Assembly (NCBI GenBank): GCA_022824185.1
Contig: JAJEAU010000022.1
Coordinates: forward strand, 179,447 to 243,446
Source of the DNA: Dehalococcoidia bacterium
GTDB taxonomy: Bacteria > Chloroflexota > Dehalococcoidia > Lucifugimonadales > Lucifugimonadaceae
Direction: 5' to 3'
Length of the DNA stretch: 64,000 nt
Made by a program: the position numbers and the translations under genes. The notes beneath the pieces were generated by a model, which was not told the DNA's origin, ran no database searches, and saw nothing but the letters and a program-made list of their open reading frames with translations. Below are positions 62,113 through 64,000 of this stretch, in pieces (the first letter of the stretch is position 1; every line of letters begins with the position of its first letter).

Positions 62113-62994
62113 GTGAATTCACTTGGAATCGACGAGGTACCGCCGCGGAAAGATCTGTACAACCCCACAATCTCAGCGATTCGTTCGCTTGGTGGTAGTG
62201 CAAATATCGAGGAGATCAAGGAGCAAGTCATACGCGATTTGAACATCTCTGACCAAGCCGCAGAAGTCACCAGTAATGACGGTAGAAGAGTTGAACTGGC
62301 ATATAGATTAGCTTGGGTGAGGACGGTGCTCAAATCTCATGGGATCATCAACAACTACGAAAGGGGCATTTGGTCGTTGACTAGTCAAGGGCGTTCATTG
62401 GATGCCGTTGATCCTGACACGATCGGATCTGGTTATCGTCCTATTAAGAACCAACGAGCTGAATCGGGTACCATATCACCGGAAACCAAAGATGCCGTTG
62501 TTGACGAGTACCTAGATATTGAACCGGATGAGTGGAGGGGCCAATTGATGGACGAACTGATGAATCTGTCACCTGACGCATTCGAACGTTTATGCCAGCT
62601 ATTGTTGCGAGTGTCCGGATTTTCCCGGGTCAACGTTACAAAACAGACTGGTGATGGGGGAATTGATGGCCATGGTTTGATTCGTATCTCCGGTTTGATC
62701 AGTTTCCCCGTTGTGTTCCAATGCAAGCGGTACTCCGGCAACGTCACGGCGAGAGACCTTCGCGATTTCCGTGGTGCCATGCAGGGTCGCGCCGACAAAG
62801 GACTGGTGATCACAACTGGCGGATTTACGCGGGACGCAACAAAGGAGGCCCGACGAGACGGGGTTCCCATGATCGATTTGATTCACGGTGACTTGCTCGT
62901 CGAACTTCTACGAGATCTTGGGTTAGGAGTCGACGTTACTAGTCGAACTATTGAGCAAATTCAGATCGACAGGCAGTTTTTCGTATCTGTTTGA
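62113..62994 (+). CDS. Mrr-type restriction endonuclease
   Basis: A 293-residue protein. Residues 1-95 resemble the Mrr N-terminal winged-helix domain (YNPTISAIRSLGGSANIEEI). The C-terminal nuclease has GDGGIDGHG and VVFQCKRYSGNVTARDLRDF, the D...QxK core of Mrr_cat enzymes, then GLVITTGGFTRDATKEA. Such enzymes cut modified or foreign DNA, acting as type IV systems. GTG start at 62113, with AGGGG upstream. A/T-richer than the surroundings. Confidence 0.88.
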   Translation: MNSLGIDEVPPRKDLYNPTISAIRSLGGSANIEEIKEQVIRDLNISDQAAEVTSNDGRRVELAYRLAWVRTVLKSHGIINNYERGIWSLTSQGRSLDAVDPDTIGSGYRPIKNQRAESGTISPETKDAVVDEYLDIEPDEWRGQLMDELMNLSPDAFERLCQLLLRVSGFSRVNVTKQTGDGGIDGHGLIRISGLISFPVVFQCKRYSGNVTARDLRDFRGAMQGRADKGLVITTGGFTRDATKEARRDGVPMIDLIHGDLLVELLRDLGLGVDVTSRTIEQIQIDRQFFVSV

Positions 62995-63008
62995 ACATCG
63001 CATAATAA

Positions 63009-63479
63009 TCATCCACCTGAGTTAGGTTTCCACCCCCCAATCTGCGCCCCATGCTCCTCGTAGTGCAGCATCGACCACTCATCAATAAGACGCCGCCTCG
63101 GATGCTCCTGCACAAAATGGCTCGCCGGTGTAGTCGCCAAAATATCCCGCAACCGACGATGCGTCGCCTCTAACCGCTCCACCACCTCCCGTGGCGAAGC
63201 ATCCGCCATCTCCGCCACAACCTCCTCGTTGAACGCATCGGCATCCGGCTCCGGATAGTCGTAACCATCATCCGGCGTCTCCAACGCATCCATCAGCAGC
63301 TCCTCCCAAGCGCTGATATGCCACAACACCTGATACACCGACCACTCACCACAAGCCCCAGGAATTGCCGCATCCTCGCTCCGCAACTCGGAAAACGAAG
63401 CCCGAAAACCACGCCAAGCGTCATCAATCGCCAAAACGATCAACCGCTTAACAGTGTCTTGGTCCGGTTCCTGCAACAA
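63009..63479 (-). CDS. DinB-like (DfsB/ClbS-type) helical protein
   Basis: A 156-residue four-helix protein. ACGEWSVYQVLWHISAWEE holds the first conserved His and LHYEEHGAQIGGW the last, in the usual metal-binding arrangement of the DinB superfamily. The role is unknown; relatives include thiol transferases and ClbS-like hydrolases. TTG start at 63479, with GAGGCGAT upstream. Convergent with the Mrr gene. Confidence 0.72.
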   Translation of the reverse strand: MLQEPDQDTVKRLIVLAIDDAWRGFRASFSELRSEDAAIPGACGEWSVYQVLWHISAWEELLMDALETPDDGYDYPEPDADAFNEEVVAEMADASPREVVERLEATHRRLRDILATTPASHFVQEHPRRRLIDEWSMLHYEEHGAQIGGWKPNSGG

Positions 63480-63634
63480 ATCGCCTCAACAAATCGTCAT
63501 CCGATACTAACCCAACCGACTAGCAAAGCTCCCCAACACCAACACCAAAACGAAAACCACCACCCATCACCAATCCCAGACCCACCAACTAAAACCCCAA
63601 TTCCACAGTACCGTGTCTTCCGCAGTACCCTGTC
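63480..63634. other. Spacer at the left of the terminal repeat
   Basis: No gene seen. The sequence is C/A-rich with few ORF features and leads into the CCCTCTCCCGC repeat. Promoters for the DinB-like gene (minus) probably lie here but are not clear. Confidence 0.35.
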
Positions 63635-63671
63635 CCCTCTCCCGCTGGGCGGGAGAGGGCTAGGGTGAGGG
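63635..63671. repeat. Palindromic repeat, CCCTCTCCCGC family
   Basis: CCCTCTCCCGC (63635-63645), loop TGG, GCGGGAGAGGG (63649-63659), then CTAGGGTGAGGG. It is the second copy of the element at 40365-40401, with the same arms and trailing AGGGTGAGGG. Confidence 0.75.
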
Positions 63672-63769
63672 CCGGGGAGGAAGGGGGCCAGAAGAACGCC
63701 ATCAACTCCAAACCCCGAACAGCCCAAACCACCCCAAATGTTCCTCACAAACAATCTCCACCAAACAAC

Positions 63770-63799
63770 TTGACAAATCCACACAACGTACATTAAAAC
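63770..63799 (+). promoter_or_regulatory. Promoter upstream of the last gene
   Basis: Perfect -35 TTGACA at 63770-63775, 18-base spacer, TAAAAC at 63794-63799 (TTAAAA at 63793 with a 17-base spacer also fits). Transcription from here would give a leader of about 170 bases before the GTG at 63980. Confidence 0.55.
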
Positions 63800-63979
63800 T
63801 AAAAACAAGCGCTCAACAGGCTTTTTACCTCACGAGCGCCCAGAAGCTCGCCGCGCCGGCAGGATGCGCACCTTTTGGCAAGTTGTGAGTAATTGATTGA
63901 TGAATGGTCTGCGGACGGGGGTGCTCGGGGCGGTTTTCACCGCTCGCCGACGGAGCCCGTCACTACCTAGAGAGGACAG
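63800..63979 (+). promoter_or_regulatory. Structured 5' leader, class not recognised
   Basis: The leader contains GCGCTC (63809-63814) pairing with GAGCGC (63834-63839), a possible alternative pairing of CTCAC (63829-63833) with GTGAG (63885-63889), and a late hairpin region where GACGGG pairs with CCCGTC around GGCGGT...ACCGC. A ribosome-binding site AGAGAGGACAG precedes the GTG at 63980. I cannot assign it to a known riboswitch. Confidence 0.4.
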
Positions 63980-64000
63980 GTGAAACGCACGCCGAGAATA
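63980..64000 (+). CDS. Start of a gene running off the window
   Basis: GTG followed by AAACGCACGCCGAGAATA gives only MKRTPRI before the edge. A ribosome-binding site (GAGAGGA) at the right distance and the promoter and leader upstream support it. The basic start could be the N-terminal part of a signal peptide, but the product cannot be named. Confidence 0.35.

Noticed and set aside
1..64000. tRNA, rRNA, CRISPR arrays, prophage or insertion sequence
   Set aside because: No cloverleaf with a GTTCRANYC T-loop, no repeat-spacer arrays, no integrase, transposase or phage structural genes were seen in the gaps I read.

Overview
The window is about 64 kb of a free-living bacterial chromosome with moderately high GC. 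It is dense and operonic: most genes overlap their neighbour by 1-8 bases (ATGA, GTGA and TTGA junctions are common). The best guess for the host is a Chloroflexota bacterium of the Dehalococcoidia/SAR202 type. Reasons are the eleven-subunit complex I without NuoEFG, a succinate dehydrogenase-like flavoprotein and iron-sulfur pair followed by a CCG-domain subunit, lipoproteins beside an LPXTG-like surface protein, an enolase-superfamily/FGGY-kinase sugar-acid cluster, and NHL-propeller paralogues. This is inference from gene content; no rRNA or tRNA is present to confirm it.

Layout. 1-963: end of a SufT/MIP18-like gene and a cyclophilin lipoprotein (both minus). 1118-9372: branched-chain 2-oxoacid dehydrogenase E1alpha-E1beta-E2, lipB, a giant PKD/TolB-propeller/cyclophilin lipoprotein and threonine synthase, read as one plus-strand run from an apparently leaderless promoter. 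9450-12538: a Phd/PIN toxin-antitoxin pair, a GNAT acetyltransferase, a SelW-like CxxC protein and a zinc alcohol dehydrogenase. 12691-29185: nuoABCDHIJK, a 64-residue small gene, nuoLMN, nadK, a NUDIX hydrolase, sdhA-sdhB-CCG subunit and a small lipoprotein. 29186-34453: a repeat-rich spacer, a DUF3644-like protein and a large type IIG restriction-modification enzyme. 34460-36844: a HAD phosphatase, folK and folP. 37102-41437: acyl-CoA carboxylase beta (no canonical start codon), a MazG-like protein, isocitrate dehydrogenase-like and malate dehydrogenase genes. 41558-44129: an EcoRII-like restriction system with its own promoter and palindromic operator. 44296-47826: ribD-ribE-ribBA-ribH. 48184-51756: a large LPXTG-like surface protein with three long repeats. 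51887-58426: a HEPN-like gene, then an enolase-superfamily enzyme, FGGY kinase, membrane protein, VapBC pair, MFS transporter and HpcH/HpaI aldolase. 58463-63479: a second VapBC-like pair with a clear operator, two NHL-propeller paralogues separated by A/T-rich unknown genes, an Mrr-type endonuclease and a DinB-like protein. 63480-64000: repeats, a promoter, a structured leader and the first codons of a gene that runs off the end.

How the genes fit together. The core blocks describe aerobic or respiratory catabolism of organic acids. Branched-chain oxoacid dehydrogenase (with LipB to lipoylate E2) and acyl-CoA carboxylase feed propionyl/succinyl-CoA to a TCA segment (isocitrate and malate dehydrogenases, succinate oxidation), and electrons enter the quinone pool through complex I. 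The enolase-superfamily enzyme, FGGY kinase and HpcH/HpaI aldolase could form a dehydrate-phosphorylate-cleave route for a sugar acid taken up by the MFS carrier. Accessory DNA (three restriction systems, three toxin-antitoxin pairs, small palindromic repeats) sits in A/T-richer gaps between these core blocks.
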